Below, piece by piece: positions 25,491-44,700 of a DNA stretch of 64,000 bases; position 1 is the first letter of the stretch; every line of letters starts with the position of its first letter. Below the pieces are notes generated by a model that worked only from the letters and a program-made list of their open reading frames with translations, was not told the DNA's origin and did not search any database. The position numbers were made by a program, and so were the translations under genes. The stretch comes from Ascaris suum (lineage: Eukaryota > Nematoda > Chromadorea > Rhabditida > Ascarididae): NCBI GenBank assembly GCA_013433145.1, contig CM024175.1, forward strand, positions 9,904,516 through 9,968,515, read 5' to 3'.

Positions 25491-28400
25491 AATGACTGTC
25501 TTCAAATTTAAAAAAAAATTTTTTTTTGTAATTTTCCAATAGGATTTTCCTTGTAATTTTCCAGAAAGATGCAAAATTATCAAATTTATTTCTCCATAAA
25601 TAACACATCGCTACTCTTAGGCAACACGTTGTATATTGAATTAAATATGTGGAAGTCATCGTAGAGGAATTAATAATTTCGCTTCACCTAAGAAATTTAA
25701 TATTTCAGTTGAACATTTATCAAAGAACTAAGAATTAAAACTAATGAACGAACATTTGTTCGAATAAAATATTGTGTATATTCAATTCACTTGAAAATAA
25801 AAGCAAAAAAAAAAGAGCACACAATGAACGAATGCGAGCGTAATGATCAAAACCTTAATAACGAATGTGTATGTTGAACATCAACTATGAATGGAATGCT
25901 GTCGAGTAGCCATTTAAACTATTCGTCACTATGGCGAAAACAACCTGAAATAGAAGGATGTTGATAATATAATTCTATTAATAAAACAATTCTTAGTGTT
26001 TTTATTTTCGTTAATTTTGATGACTGCTTATTATTGTTTTTGTGAGAATAAAAAATATTTCTCAGTTCATTATGAATTAACTGAATTGAATTTTGTCTAT
26101 TATGCAAAGAATAAGTTTTATCTCAGGTAATTCATCTAGGTAATTCAAATAAATTACGACACACTGCTGAAAGTCTTTCAATTTAGCCTCATCCTAGGGA
26201 AGTTTTTGCATCATTTAGAGGCAATTCTTCTGAAAATCGTTCGACCTCCTCGATGTTGGAGAATTCGCGTCTAAGACGAAGATTTCAAACATCAATTCGT
26301 ATTCACAAAGAACTTAAAGTAAATTAAGTAAGCCGATATGTGCACTGAGAGCTTCTAAGATTTCATGGCGTACAGAAGGAGAAAGACTTCTAATAGGTGC
26401 TTATGATAACATATCAACGTGCGTATCGAACTTGTGTTTGGATGCAATCAGGGCTCGCACATCTTTAAAGCAACCGGAGACAAGAAATGGGGTATCGTCG
26501 TTTAATACACTCAGGTATTTGCATCTAGAGGTAGGAATATACAAACAACAGAACGTTTCATGTTAGACGTGATGATCTCATTGCTGTGACCAACGAAAAG
26601 TCGCATTCAATGCAAACTGGAGTGATAATCAGTGCTCGCAATTGATAGAACATAGATAGCGAATAAAAACCAGAATAAAACCACCCTGTAAGCTTACATT
26701 CCTGAGTTTGTAAATTCGCAATGCATACATTCGCAAATCTATGAAGCATCTAAGCTTCATCTATGTAACTACTACTATCAGCATTATTTTTATGCGAAAT
26801 AGTCCCAACATAAGAGAGCTTTCGGGAAAATGCGAAGAAATTCCTTCAGAAATGAAGAAAAACAACCTAACAAAAACACCTACGGTAATATAAACCGGAA
26901 TATTCTCCTGTAGTAAACAATCGACAGAGAAGCTCCGAATGAAAAATTAATAAAACTATTAGAAGACTATTATTTGCTAAACAGAAGAATATGAGTATGG
27001 AATTTCAGAGTGATAGATGAAGAGTAGAAAGAAAATTACAGAAAATCTGATAAACATGATAAAGATATAAGTAAATGAATCAAAAATTGTTATCTGTAGA
27101 TTTGAAGGATCGGAAACGATCAAACCGCTTATTTTTTGGATCTATTCTGAAGATATACGGTGAAGAAAAATTGCATTCGTAAACTGTTTCATTTGCACCA
27201 TGATGGTACGCCAACCTTCTGAACTCACTTCGACAACGTGGTTCGTTCATGCTCCAAATTTCTTTGCCAGATGAAAGCAATAAAACAACATATGAGTGAA
27301 AAATGTATAATCATGGTACTTAATGCATCCTTACCTATTACTGCAACAACAAGAAAAAAGACTTTAGAGTACTGCAACAGATTGTAAGCCATTCAAGGAT
27401 AGGAATGAGAAGTGGGAGAGGGAATGGAGACGGGACGAGGTCTCTTAAGACGAAGCTATCGAGAATTGTGGAATTTCGAGGATTCCCCCGAGATAAACTC
27501 TTGGTCTTCTCCCACTCCTCATTCAAATTATAAAGCGATGAAAATTTATCGATTCATAGAAATCACTTAACAAAGCAAAAATTAGCAAATATTTTAATCG
27601 AGAAATCGACCATAAGCCATATATTTACATATGTATTAAGTTTTAAAAAAAATCAATGCTGAAATATTTTATCAACAATCAATTCTTATAGTTTCGCATA
27701 TAAGAGAACATTTTAGCACCGATGAAACTGCAAAAACATTGCTAAAGCGAAAGGTCCTTAAATGACTTCTATTGGAGACGGTCCTTTCACTAAAAAAAAA
27801 AAAAAAAAAAAAAAGATTTCGGCGCATTTAGAAATATAAATTAACACGTTTCATGAGTGATCAAGCCGAATGAAGCAATTAGATATTTGTGGAAAATATA
27901 TCAATTCCTTTGAGATTTTCCAAAAATAATCGTCTAAAATTGCAAACATTCATTAAAAATGAAAAAAATCTTTTTTAAATCCGCATCGATCGTTTCGATT
28001 TCCGCTTCAATTATAAATTTCTCGATTAAAATATTTGCAAATTTTTGCTTTGTTAAACGATTTCTATTAGTCATTAAATTTTCGTCGTTTTATAATTTCA
28101 TTCATATTGTTCTATTTGAAATGCTATTTAAGAGAAATTATGAATTATTATTGTTTTTTCTTTATTCTCTTTTTCTTTTTTTTTTTGCTGTTTTATAGTC
28201 TTTTTTTTGTTCATTTATGAAAGAAAATTTTTGTTTTAAGTGTCAACTTTTTATTAATATGCATTTAATATTTCCGCTCATTTAATCTTCATCATCTGGA
28301 GATTTTATTTAGATTCTATCGTATTCTTGTTTGTTCAGAGCTGTACGAGTGGGGATGGGGAGGGGAGGGGGGGGGGGGGGGGGGGGGAGGGTGGTGGCTA

Positions 28401-29000
28401 AAAAGCTAATGAATTCTATAATTATAACAAGTAAACTTTTACAGTTAAGTTTTTGATGAGAATCTATAAATCAGAACAATTAAAAACTGAAGTCTTTCTA
28501 TTGTCATCGATCCGACTTGATTATAATTCAGTAATAAGCAAGTAAAATATTTGCATAAGTGGAGTATTTTCAAAATTAGCTCTATGCTTGAATTTTTGAA
28601 ATATATTATCATTGCAACTTTTAAATAATCACTATGATTTTGTATCGTTCCATATAATAATATTTATTAGCTTATTTTATCTGAGGTATATATACAGTGG
28701 TCAGTTAATGTTTCTTATTGCATATAGTCAATGAAGCCATATTGTAGAAATTAGACTATGTGCTTGTAAAACTGAATGAAAAATGTTCAATAAGTCATGG
28801 TGTTCATTCGTTTTGGATAAAGTTATGCTAAAATATAACAAACTCATACAGTCAAAGCAATGGTCACTATCCAAGTGACCACTGACCAATAGCGACTAAT
28901 TGCTAGTTGACAAATAATTCACTAAAAACAAATCGAATGTTTTTTGAATGCGAATAGTAATTGCGAGATAATGATGCACTTTTCATTACCATCCTACTTT
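25491..29000. other. Intergenic, no supported gene
   Basis: AT-rich. Contains a poly(A) run near 27793-27815 and the G-rich tract at 28351-28397. Short ORFs on both strands lack motifs or splice context. Nothing else is recognised. Confidence 0.45.
28351..28397. repeat. G-rich tract
   Basis: Mostly G over about 47 bases, including an uninterrupted run of about 29 G, in intergenic DNA. The G-rich strand could form a quadruplex; the true length may be uncertain because such runs are hard to assemble. Confidence 0.9.
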
Positions 29001-29019
29001 TGTCAGTCGACAAAATATG

Positions 29020-30370
29020 TTTGAAGAACGCGGGTGATTTCCTGACCTCATACTGCCTCTCTCTCTGTACTAACTAACCTAGACACCAATGTCTTCCGTG
29101 ATAGCGCTCCAACTCATCTTTCAAGATTTCTCGATGAAAACATTGGTAGCATTTATACCTATGTCTTATGCTCTGCTAGCTGAAACTTATCTCAATTTCT
29201 CCTGTTTCATTTGGTTTAGATGCTAATATGAACAAATGAGAGGTTTGACCATGGAAAGCAGATGATCCGATAACTGGCCATCTTGTTCATAGCAGATCTT
29301 AAACGCCGTTCATTATACAATAATCCCATTTTGTGCGTTCATTATATCGATGACATATCGCTAAATTCGTAATCACCTCCAACATATATTTGATACTTTT
29401 AATAATGCCTAGTCTCTCATCTCTCTTACAATCGAAAATCCACCTGTAGAAGGCCGCCTTTCCTCAATACCCGTGTTTTCCGTTCTATGGGTAAATTCGG
29501 CTCCATTTAGTATAACAAACTTTTGTCTTCAAATATTCGTGTTAATGTATGCTTGGCTCATAAAGCCAACAATAAACGTAATGTTATATCGTAGTTCATA
29601 AAAATTGCCCATACTGTCAGTCTCAATTTCGATCGCAGCACCATAGAAATCTCTCTCCGCCGCGCCTAGTCTATTCTTACCGCCAACGGCTAACAATTAG
29701 CTCTTCATCCCGACGACACCATCTTGTCAACCTCTCTCCTTTTCATCGAATACGTATTAATCACGAGCGGAATGTCCAAGCTTTACTTTCTCATCCGTAA
29801 GTGACAGTTCTATGGACGAACTTTCCGTTCTCCTCAACAAATACCAAATCCCTCTTAAATTAAACATCACCACATCTCCATCACTGCGATAAATTCTCAT
29901 CTACTACCGATTATATGATTGTCTATGCTACAACCCTTTAAATGTATTATCAATCATACGAACAATCTAGGCGATTAATGCATGAAAGATGTTATTTATT
30001 CTATTCGTTGTTGCGCATGTCAATCCGTCAATATCAGGGAAACGGATCGTTTTCTACACGAGCGTTTTCGAGAGCACATGTTAAGCATGTCCTCACCACT
30101 ATCGCGAGTTATATTGTATGCCTAATGAGCAAGCACATTACCGATTTCCACAACCTTCACGCTAATAACATTGTCGTCAAAATACTTGCAGATGGCAACG
30201 GTACACTAATCTGCAAGATAAGGGAAACTCACCTCATAAACTCTCTAGAACGAACGACTAACGACTATATCGAATTATCTACTCTTATTAATCTTCTATT
30301 TCGCGCAGTCTATGAATTCATTCGTCTTTTCCTTTGCATAAACGCGGCAATTTTCATAATTCTATGAAAT
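29020..30370 (+). pseudogene. Decayed Penelope-like retroelement (RT plus GIY-YIG endonuclease)
   Basis: Fragments in shifting frames match the layout of Penelope-like elements. A reverse transcriptase fingers/palm region (SRFLDENIGSIYTY near 29120-29163) is followed by the polymerase core motif CVHYIDDI with YIDD at 29343-29354. Next come NPPVEGRL, FLNTRVF, and a SSNI....AHKANN-like segment typical of the RT thumb/connection (about 29430-29590). A GIY-YIG endonuclease core follows at 29988-30090: VIYSIRC, then NIRETDR with the HERF.EH helix. A further frame-shifted block (DFHNLHANN, KILADGNGTL, KIRETH) runs to about 30290. Stops and frameshifts throughout mean it cannot encode a working protein. 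The long open frame at 29942-30367 is partly in the wrong frame for the endonuclease core. Confidence 0.75.
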
Positions 30371-30574
30371 GTGATGAAATATATTTGCGTGATGATTTTC
30401 AGCTTAATATGCTATAATCCTGGTTTAATTACCCAAGTTTGAGGCCGGTATGTTGCAATTTATGACTGAAAAAAGCCGAAATATCGGTATAAAATATTAT
30501 TGCATGTCTACTCGATAAATTAGATGCTCACAACTATAAACTATTATATAATCATATCAGTCGATAAAATTTTA

Positions 30575-30841
30575 ATGAAACTAGCATCAAAATTTTCACT
30601 TAAAATTTGCATCTTTACAACGCTTCTTCCTATCAGTTGTTTAATACTCGTATCAATATTTATCAATTATTACATCGATCATTATCAACGGTTGCGTTCA
30701 ATCTTATCCATTAAGGATGTCATTCAAAACCGATCACATTCCGGTGAGGTGATTAACTTTGATTCACTCAATTTTAACCGGAACCGGAAATATGATTTGC
30801 ATTTAGGGTTCAATTCATCAATTTCGGCGATTTTGTCTTAA
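30575..30841 (+). CDS. Small open frame with N-terminal membrane segment (uncertain)
   Basis: An ORF of 88 codons from this ATG (an in-frame ATG also lies at 30524). Residues about 9-31 are strongly hydrophobic, giving a type II membrane or signal-anchor look, followed by a basic and polar stretch. A good donor-like GTGAGG near 30743 would allow it to be a first exon ending after SHSG, but no partner exon was found before hel-1. Not recognised as any family. It sits between the Penelope fossil and hel-1 and could be part of neither. It may be spurious in this AT-rich sequence. Confidence 0.25.
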   Translation: MKLASKFSLKICIFTTLLPISCLILVSIFINYYIDHYQRLRSILSIKDVIQNRSHSGEVINFDSLNFNRNRKYDLHLGFNSSISAILS

Positions 30842-31703
30842 AAGCTACAATAATGAGCCGAACTGCATTTAAAAAAAAAATGCAAATTCGAATTGAATTC
30901 GTTTTTGATGATTTATAGAGTGGTACCGGATACTTCTTTACTGATATGATAGATTCATTGTTCCTTTACGAATTGTCCATTTGTTTTTTTTTTTTTTTGA
31001 ATAAATAACTCTTCGAGTACGAAATTCTTGAAAATTATTCCCTTCGATTTATTAATCACTTTCTATCCGACTTATTTCTTTGCATTTTTAAATATTATTA
31101 GCTGCAATCGTTTTACTAGTCAAATAATGACAACTCAACGCTTTTGATGCTCATGTAAACAAAACAATAACGCGTGCGTATTGCGCGCGTCTTTTCGAAA
31201 CGATCGCAGTGTGTTTTTTGTTCTTTTGCTTGTTGTTGTTGCTTGTTGTTTTTCTCGGTGGCGTTAAATAATTGGTCGGTTGTCGAGTTTTATTTTAGGT
31301 GCTGATGGAAAGGAGGGTGCTTTGTGCACAGTAATTTCGGTACGAAGTTAAACAATTTTGGAATGTGTTTTTTTTAAGCGATTGTGAGGAAGCAATGGGG
31401 AAAAAAAGGAGTGGAGGGCAAATGTCATGTTCGGAGTATTTAGTAAAAAAGAACTGAGATTGCATTGTCCAAACTTGAGCATTTTAATATAAGCCTAAAT
31501 TTCATGGTTCGCATGAATTTTGTCGTTTCGTTTGTAGCGCTTTCTTTAAGGATATGCTTTTTCCGCTCATATTTTACACTACTGCCATAACATTTCCGCC
31601 AGTGGGCTTTTGTCCCGTCACTTTTCAAGGCGCAGCATTGATGTGCGAGTAACGCATCGTGTTTTTCGTGCTTTTTTTGACATAATTAGGTTTATTATTT
31701 GCA

Positions 31704-31704
31704 G
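31704..31704 (+). promoter_or_regulatory. Candidate spliced-leader acceptor before hel-1
   Basis: TTATTTGCAG ends here, 29 bases before the hel-1 ATG, with no upstream coding exon that fits. In nematodes such a site often receives a trans-spliced leader. Confidence 0.45.
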
Positions 31705-31733
31705 TGAATTATCATATCAAACGTTAGAAAAAA

Positions 31734-38391
<6,658 letters not shown>

Positions 38392-38633
38392 TGTGAACGA
38401 GTGATCGTGTCCTGTCATTTTTATGTATCGTCGGCGGCCGAGAAGGCAGAACGAAGCGGATGCGGTGTTTTCTTGCTTCTCTTCAATGAATATTCCGTTC
38501 GTCTGTTGTTGTGTATTGCTGAGCAGTCCTCTATATTGTATTCCTTTGTACTCAGCTACTTCCTGTATAATGTTGGTCTCGCTTTGTTTTCGTTCACTAT
38601 ATCGAATGATGTCCCTCTTTGTGCACTTCACAA

Positions 38634-38639
38634 AATAAA
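38634..38639 (+). terminator. Poly(A) signal AATAAA after hel-1
   Basis: Canonical AATAAA about 240 bases after the hel-1 stop codon. Confidence 0.55.
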
Positions 38640-39426
38640 TGTGTTGTCTTGTTTGTATGTCTCTCTATTGAACATATCAAGTCGTTATGACGGGAAATAT
38701 CGCTCATTAATGACGCTTAGCTGGTTGATGACGCAAATCAACTTCGTGTTTGATGGGATTTCACTTCGCAGGAATAGGTCTAGGATGTTGTTGTTAGTAA
38801 TTTGCTTCTAAAGATATATTGCGTTGTATGGAATCGAGTACAGAAGGTCAATGTTGCCTTCGGGGAGTACCGTTAGGAACTTGACGGTGTTTCTTGGCGA
38901 AATGTTTAATGGGGCTGAAGGGAGTGTTGTGTATAGCATTGTCTCATCCGCTTCATATAGTTATTGCATTATGACGTCGTATGGGTCTTATGAAAGTGAG
39001 AAATGAAATTAGGCAGTGAATTTATGGGAGGTGATGCATCGATTCATTGTGATGATGTGTTGACGTTTCGGCGGGCATATAATCTCGACCATTTTTTCTT
39101 CTCCCCTCTCCCCTCTCCTCATCGCTTCCCCCCTCTCTCCCACTTCGTCGCTGACACCTCAATAGAATGGTCTTGTCTTCGCTATAGAAGTGATGCCTGA
39201 ATGACTTCCGCTTTATCGAGCAAGAAATCTAACAACTATGTGGACACTGTTCACTTTTACTGGCGTTGTCGCATTAGTTGTGGCCAGTATCAGCCGTACT
39301 TTCCGTTCTTTCCTCCTCTTCCATTTACCAGGCTGGATCGTTGCAGTATTTTCTGTTGTGCTGCAATCGCAGGTGTATAATAACTCGCATAAGGTTGTTG
39401 AGTGGACACAAATGGAGAGTATTTCA

Positions 39427-39427
39427 G
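39427..39427 (+). promoter_or_regulatory. Candidate trans-splice acceptor before the Sec-tRNA kinase
   Basis: AGTATTTCAG ends here, 31 bases before the ATG at 39459. It supports that start and argues against a short overlapping hydrophobic frame (39238-39477) being the gene. Confidence 0.45.
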
Positions 39428-39458
39428 CGTATCGCTTAATCGATTATTGGTGTAAGGG

Positions 39459-40322
39459 ATGGCTTTGGTGCTCATAATGGGTGTACCTGGATCGGGTAAG
39501 ACATATCTCGGCAAGCGGCTACTTGCTAAATTCGGCGAGTTGTGCTGTCTATTTTCTTTTGATGAAATGTACAATGATGATCAACTAATGGCACATCTAT
39601 GGGGACACAACGATCAACAATCGTCTCTTCTAGGTCTTTATGGAATAAATAGTGAAAAGACGGCTCATAGTGAGCGTAAACGTTGTGAGGCAAAAGTACG
39701 GGATTATTTATCGATGCATTTCCATGCAAAACAAACGTCTGAATTGAATCGTCATCGTCCGATTGTGATTGTTGATGATATTTTCTACTTATCAAGTATG
39801 CGACGACCATTTGAACGTATGGCACATATGTATAGAATCGCTTATATTATTATCTATATTGATGTACCACTTGAGTGTGCACTTCGTCAGAATGAAGCAC
39901 GTGCTCAGCATCAACGAATACCCGAATATATGATTCGTAATATATGGGAGCGCATTGAAATGCCTCGAACAAGTGCAACCGTGACGGTACTTAAATATAG
40001 CGGAGAGGAATCTCTAGATGAGTTAGGAATCAAAATAAAGACCATAGCTTTGAACCATATGGTGATTGATACATGTAAAGTGGACACTTCCTGCAATAAT
40101 AACCAGAGTGGAATATTGGAGCATGATTCTTGCTGGGAGAAATTGGAGATTGAATTGAGGAAAATTGTCGGTGAATTGGTTAAAGTGCATAAAGATGGAC
40201 GATTAGCTCGAGCTCTAACCATCGCTAAAAGAGAATTGGCGAATGAATTACGCGCAAATGATATACGAGAATGGGATCGACAACAATTGAAAGAACTACT
40301 GACAAAGAAGGTCAAAGGTTAA
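39459..40322 (+). CDS. pstk-1: L-seryl-tRNA(Sec) kinase (PSTK)
   Basis: Intronless 287-aa P-loop kinase. PSTK phosphorylates Ser-tRNA(Sec) to phosphoseryl-tRNA(Sec), the step before SepSecS makes selenocysteinyl-tRNA in the cytosol. Seen: Walker A GVPGSGKT (8-15), SFDEMYND (33-40), a Walker-B-like strand IVIVDDIFYLSSMR (102-115), then IDVPLECALRQNEARAQ (134-150) with R/N-rich substrate-side residues followed by IPEYMI; this order separates PSTK from its relative KTI12. The start places the P-loop at residue 8, as usual. It lies about 1.07 kb after the hel-1 stop on the same strand and might be a downstream operon gene, though the gap is long. The C-terminal 100 residues are basic and helical-looking. 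The alternative, a KTI12-like protein, is less likely because the central FYLSSMR block fits PSTK. Confidence 0.87.
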   Translation: MALVLIMGVPGSGKTYLGKRLLAKFGELCCLFSFDEMYNDDQLMAHLWGHNDQQSSLLGLYGINSEKTAHSERKRCEAKVRDYLSMHFHAKQTSELNRHRPIVIVDDIFYLSSMRRPFERMAHMYRIAYIIIYIDVPLECALRQNEARAQHQRIPEYMIRNIWERIEMPRTSATVTVLKYSGEESLDELGIKIKTIALNHMVIDTCKVDTSCNNNQSGILEHDSCWEKLEIELRKIVGELVKVHKDGRLARALTIAKRELANELRANDIREWDRQQLKELLTKKVKG

Positions 40323-40623
40323 TTACAGTGCATTGTTTTGCTTCTATGTTTTAAAATCAAAGTATTGGAAGGGAGCGAATCTACTAGTGGGATTAATAAT
40401 AGATAAAATGATGGGGATCCTAATTTCTACTATGATACTAGTTGTTCTCTTTCCATCTAGTGCGCATAATAAGAAAAGTCTGAGGTAAAGGCTTAGGTGA
40501 AAGTTTCTTTAATTAACTGAATTCATTGTTCTATTTTTTTTTTCTCCTATAAAATTGATATGAGATTAGTCTCAATAGAAATCATTCTTACTAATTTTGT
40601 TGTTATTGTATTTATTTATATAC

Positions 40624-40728
<105 letters not shown>

Positions 40729-41617
40729 AAACGGAAAATGCTAGAGGCTCGAAATTTCCATCCGCTTTTATAAAAGACCCAAAAAGCGCCTGGAATGGCA
40801 GAGAATTTCTATCGTGCAAAATTAGGGTAGCGATGTGTTCTAGTCATTTCCATTTCAAAACAGCACTAGTTGATTGACTTATCATCTTTTAACTAATGGT
40901 ATCTCTCGAAGTTGCAACAATTTGCGAAACACTACGATTTAATAATTTTATTATCTTATCAATTTTTTGACCGCTTATCTCAGATGAGTTCAATTATAGC
41001 AACGTGTCTCTCATTGCATACACCTATGAAACGAAACGCATGAGAACAAATATTATCGGGATGTTGAGCTTCTATGATTCATCGAATTGTACTGCATATT
41101 TAAAAAGGTACTATGTAAAGGATTTATTACTGTTAAGATGGTACTAATCAATTTCAGATCAGTAAATCAGTTGGGTGAACCCTCTGTACGAAAGAACGAT
41201 CGTCTAATTGTGGATATGATATTGCAATATTTTCAAATGTGGTGCATATAAGAATGATGAAAGCGGTCAAGAGTGAAAGATGTTCACCTTACCTGTATAA
41301 TAAAGATATTAGGTGTAAAAGAAATACTCTTTTCCTATAATTGGCTTGAAAGGTGTAAGTACCATTCCTGAGGCGGTGAATAGTCCAACCGGAGTTAAAC
41401 ACGGCGAAGCACTTCTAATCCGCCTTAAATTTATTGGCGGAGGCTTTTCTTTTGGAGGTTAACCGCAGAAGGGCTTTTCTTCCGAAATTTTTACTCTCTG
41501 GCCTCTTTCTTCGAAATGACTACAAGTGCTTCATGATTTCGACATTTCATATGTGGTTTTTCTTTTTTTTCCCCCCACTCAGATTATTGTGAACCTTCTG
41601 CCATATTGTCGTTCAGC

Positions 41618-41640
41618 AAAATAAATAAATAAATAAATAA

Positions 41641-41733
<93 letters not shown>
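41618..41733. repeat. (AAAT)n plus (AT)n compound microsatellite
   Basis: About 28 bp of AAAT units running into about 88 bp of AT dinucleotide. Open frames through it are Ile-Tyr repeats and not real genes. Confidence 0.95.
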
Positions 41734-41736
<3 letters not shown>

Positions 41737-44700
41737 GCCGCCTGATACCTTTAAAAAAAATAGAAATAAGTAAAAGTTGGAAAGTTCTTTGCATTTAATA
41801 ATAATATCCACCTAAAAATTTAATAACCGACCAACAAATATCTCTCTTCAATTGAAAGTATTTTATGTTTATGTATAAAATAAAATATAATTTCAAAAAT
41901 TTCTATGCAAATATTTCTATGTTATCGATTCAATTCGACGTCGATCTTATTGTCCACATGTTTAACCGCATCCGTTTTATACGATATCTCTGAATTTCTC
42001 ATTGTCGAAATTTCGTTGTTATATTATTTGCATATGAAAATATCAATTGATTATTGAATAATTGCGCTAATTTTTACAGTGTTTTTTTTTTCTCATTGTG
42101 ATAATATTAACGATATATTTGTGAATGGCGAATCGGAAAGAAAAAAGAAAAAAAAGATTTTTTTTAAAACCATATTTTAAATTTATAAAAAGTTTCCGGT
42201 TTTAAATCCTCTATTATTGAGAATATTAATGATATTCATAAATGAAAATCGTAATTTGCATATAGCGTAAAGATTCAATTTTGAGTGGAAGAAAACGTAT
42301 ATTATGCGTTAATTATTAAAGAGTATATCTGCATTGAAATTGAAATTAACCTGGAATTCTCGTTATAAGGCTCTTTTTTTTTTTGTCTGAATAACTCATT
42401 CCATCCACCTTATGGCTTCTTTCGAGAAAATTTGGAATTGCTATGAGCGCATTATCGACTACATCGTATCGCTGATATAAATAGGGAAAAATTAATTCCC
42501 ACCTTCAATTACAAATTACCTCTCGGGCATATTTAATTGAAGTTAATTATTTTGCATGGGTATTTGTTGGGTAAAAATAAACCACTAACAACGTATAGAG
42601 AATTAATCAGTCATGAAAGTTTTGCTAAAAGAAAATAAAGAAAGATTCGAATTATTTCATCACAATACTAGAAAATCCGCTTCGATTCGATCGTATATCA
42701 ATTGCAAAATCGTCGTTTTTTGCCTCTCGGTAAAAATATATCTCTAGAATGCTAAGAAATTATAAGTCTCATAGAAATTTCATTAAATCTTTTCTATCAT
42801 AATCGAAATTTTACGACGATAAATCATTCTCATAATATGAAATAAAAGCGTTTTTTTTTTTAATGTATTTGTAATTTAACTTCATAAAGCTTTAAAATGA
42901 GAAGTAAATATTTTATAAGTTATTCATTGTGCTGAAATATAAATATACTTTTAATTGTTTTGCTTAAATATGAACAATCGGAAGTGTTTCATTTTCTATT
43001 TGTGGATAATGTTGATCAAGGTCAACAGTCATTGTATAATGCTCGATTAGCATAAAATGACATTAGCGTTTATCAATGGCTTTCCCATATTGAGGCTATA
43101 ATAACTCTAGCTTTATCCACAAATATTTCCCGAAGACGCGTCAATAAAGACCCGTCGATCGTTGGCTGAGAGATAAGCCGACGAAAGACCTATTAGGTGT
43201 ATCGTTGAGGTAACCCATCAAAGAAAACGTATCTAGGCATTAAGAGCTATTTTTATTGTGTGAAAGGGAAGAAAGCAGAAATATTGAAGTAGAGTGGGGG
43301 TGGGGGGCGGGGGCGTTGTTGAGAGTGGAATAGTGAGTGCGACGTCGAAAGAAGATGGAACGCCGAGACATAGAGAGAGAGGGAGAGAGAGAGAGGAGAG
43401 GGCAACCACAAATCAATAGAAGGACCCCTGCGGGAGTGGATGTGCCTCTCCCCTCGGAAAGGAGCGAGCACGCCCCTGCGCCCTTGCCACCACCCCCCTC
43501 CCTTGTGTGTGCGAGCCGAGGGGCAGACAGCAATCGAGCACAAACCACCACACAACACATCGCCTCGTCGCACACATCGTCGATACGTCACATTCGCCAC
43601 TTTTCTCCAGTCAACATCATTTCCCTCCTATTCTCCGAATAAGCAATCCCCCTCAACCCCGTCATAGTATTTTTTGAAATTTTTCATCTATAAGAGGGGG
43701 GGATGCATCCATCGTTCACATCATTCCAAAATATTGCAATATCGAGCCATTCGATCGACTCTTCTTGAACTCATTAAACGCTAAGAAATTTTACGCTTTT
43801 TTATCGCCGATAATCTTTCGTTTTGCAAAGCGCATTATTTTTGTCGATATTTGTTTCGTCGATTATCGCAACTAAGACTGCAAAATTTAATGATATAATA
43901 TACCCAACATAGAAAAAAAAAATCTCGCCATATAAAAACCATATTTTAAATTAATAATTGCATTGAAAAATCTTTAATAAATATTTAGAGGCGCGCAAAA
44001 TTTGCATAAATATTACATCGATTGTGGATCATAAAGAACGGATCTTTTCAATGGTCGATTTAATCGTTTAAAATTGGATGTTGTAATTTGATTATTTGCA
44101 TATGGCGAATTATTCGACAGTTTTTTCCTTTTCCTTTTTTTTAAAGCATTTCATCGTTGTACATTTATTCCACCCGTTTAAATGTATAGAAACAAATATT
44201 AACATGCTTACTATCAATACCATATAATATTTTCTTATTTTGAGTGGAAAATTAAATTTGCTTTTTTTTTCTCTCTTATTATTTCTCTAGGTGTAATTTT
44301 TTTAATCGTTGATTAGATGATAAGTCGTTTTGAAATTTAGTGGAAATTTGCAGATGATCTTTTTTTTTTTTTTAAAATTTCATCTGCCATCTCTTCGTTT
44401 ATTTATTTATTTATTTATTTTTTTAATGTGCCTATTTTATGTGTCTGGAATTTTATTTGCTTCATCGATGTAGATTTTATTTATTTATTTCTAAATTTAT
44501 GTTGTTTATCGGACTGATGAAATTCTCAAGTTTTTTTTACTCTTCATTCATTATTGAATTTTTTTTTTTATTACTCTTTACTCTCACTTTTATATTTTAT
44601 TTCCAGTCCTATATGATGAAATATTCGGGAATTTCAATTTCAAATGAAGCAAATTAACGATTAGCGTAAGAGGAAGTCATCGATGTGATGCATATGACCT

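Noticed and set aside
29942..30367. 141-codon open frame on + as an intact gene
   Set aside because: Over the endonuclease core the meaningful reading is in another frame. The ORF is a by-product of the decayed Penelope element.
39238..39477. 79-codon hydrophobic frame on +
   Set aside because: It overlaps the Sec-tRNA kinase start out of frame. The kinase start is supported by the P-loop position and an acceptor at 39427.
43240..43667. Overlapping 75-115 codon frames on both strands
   Set aside because: Low-complexity G/C and purine tracts remove stops from several frames at once. No single frame shows domains or splice sites.
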